64,000 bases of DNA from Xylona heveae TC161. Taxonomy: Eukaryota; Ascomycota; Xylonomycetes; Xylonales; Xylonaceae. The stretch spans positions 744,001 through 808,000 of the forward strand of contig NW_017264201.1 of NCBI RefSeq assembly GCF_001619985.1, in the 5' to 3' direction. A program made the translations under genes and the position numbers. Under the pieces are notes generated by a model. The model made no database searches. It had not been told where the DNA came from and saw nothing but the letters and a program-made list of their open reading frames with translations. This document shows, piece by piece, positions 62,831-64,000 of this stretch. Numbering within the stretch: position 1 is the stretch's first letter; each line of letters opens with the position of its first letter.

Positions 62831-64000
62831 GATCGCTCAGGGTGCGCGGAGGCCTGCTTGACAGTGGGAATCGGATCTCTCTGTCGTAAGAGAGGAGTGG
62901 TCTGAAGAAAGGCGGAGCGCGAAGCTGAGAGTTCGAAATGAGGGAAGGGTTGCTGGATGGGGATTGTGATGATGATGGAGTGGCAATGAAGTGGACGTTG
63001 GCTGGAAAGGTGACAAGTGATGATTGCTGGCTGAACTTGACGGGTAATAATGGGTGGCTTGGCGAGCGACGACAGCTGGGGGAACTAGAACAGTGAGAGC
63101 GACTCCAAGTCTCTGCAGTCTGCTACATAGCCACCTCTTTTCCCACCTACCCTACGTAAGCGGGCGGCAAAATCGGTGAGCAGCAAGAAAGAGAGCCGTT
63201 ATTATCTCAGTGACAAGGATCTTTCGGAGCATTTTGCGAACTATCAATTAATCACAGTTCAAAGGAAATAGTACGTCACTTCTACCATTCACATCTGCAT
63301 GAATAGAACATTTGGATTTCTTTTATTCAATCATTGCTCAAATATAATGTTCTTACAAGTGATGCATTTTAGAGAATGTGAAAAGGGGCGGATATGAAGT
63401 AGAGATACTTTAACCAGTATCTATAAACTGGGACAATGAAAGTACTCGTACCTTGCCATCTTTGGAGGTTAAGCCGGGCCGGAATTGGCCGAGGATTGAG
63501 AGGAATACCACAGCGCTGTACAGAGGTACTGTGAGGTATGCTATGATTTAAGGTATAACTGCACACGGTACAGAAGGATTGCAAAGTTGATGCAGCTGCA
63601 AGGATGATGAGCCCCTTGGGTGTCTGGAGTGCAAGACTCGAACTCCTTCATCTCATCTTCTGCAGAGACACGTCTGAAACTTATTGTCGCGTTACAGGAT
63701 CGTGGCTGAGGGGAGCACGAGAGGTTAAAAAGGGAAATGCCGCTTGCGCAAACCCTTTGGAGCTAAGCTATTTTAGGAAAATTGGACGCATTTTGTTCCC
63801 GACCAGAGGCGAATAATTGACGTAAAATACCACCGTTAGAGGAGCGAGAAGGAGACAGAAGGCATCGTCAAAGAAATTAGAGGTACCCTGGGAAAGGAAG
63901 ACCGCGACGATGATGATGATGATGAGGATGATTTGTATTAATCAAATTTCCTCAAACACTGCCACGATGATTCTCAAGCTACTTTGAACTACTAACAGAA
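62831..64000. other. Upstream region of SNC1
   Basis: 1.17 kb to the window edge. The part adjacent to 62830 is the SNC1 promoter and leader. A (GAT)n run lies at 63909-63932. No supported coding sequence. Confidence 0.5.

Overview
The window is nuclear DNA of a filamentous ascomycete (Pezizomycotina). The evidence is intron-rich genes with short introns carrying CTGAC/CTAAC-type branch points, a fungal-only eEF3, an R-SNARE of the Snc1 type, a bifunctional mitochondrial ARG5,6 precursor, a methylcitrate-cycle gene pair and fungal cell-wall enzymes. Gene style and TACTCCGTA/TAGGTAGG-like intergenic words suggest Eurotiomycetes (Eurotiales), but that placement is inference. I see no tRNA or rRNA gene, CRISPR array, or recognisable transposon or virus-derived element.

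Layout: (1) 1-7.4 kb: the 3' part of the TRAPPII subunit Trs130 (+), convergent with a cytochrome-b5/FMN L-lactate dehydrogenase (-) whose spliced C-terminus ends in SKL. (2) 8.4-15.9 kb: an 11-exon LtrA-domain membrane protein (-) and a 6-phosphofructo-2-kinase/fructose-2,6-bisphosphatase (-). (3) 18.5-21.3 kb: a small DUF202 membrane protein (-) divergent from the tRNA-editing subunit Tad3 (+). (4) 21.7-26.1 kb: head-to-head 2-methylcitrate synthase (-) and 2-methylisocitrate lyase (+), the first and last dedicated steps of mitochondrial propionyl-CoA disposal, sharing a 594-bp promoter. (5) 26.4-31.7 kb: a PHD-finger protein (+) and translation elongation factor 3 (+). (6) 34.3-37.0 kb: a choline/amino-acid permease (+). 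(7) 37.6-56.0 kb: a sparse region with a type II membrane GH3 beta-glucosidase (-), a type II membrane GH16 beta-glucanase (+) and, after a 6.6-kb gene-poor gap, a multi-pass GT2 glycosyltransferase (+). (8) 57.8-62.8 kb: ARG5,6 (-) with a perfect Gcn4/CpcA site upstream, and the synaptobrevin SNC1 (-).

Most points of interest are structural. They are a possible peroxisomal flavocytochrome b2 whose PTS1 is on a last exon behind a very long low-complexity intron, the divergent methylcitrate pair, and a GT2 synthase lacking the usual QxxRW box near two membrane-anchored glucan hydrolases. Exon boundaries were read by eye from splice signals and frame and were checked by arithmetic for phase.
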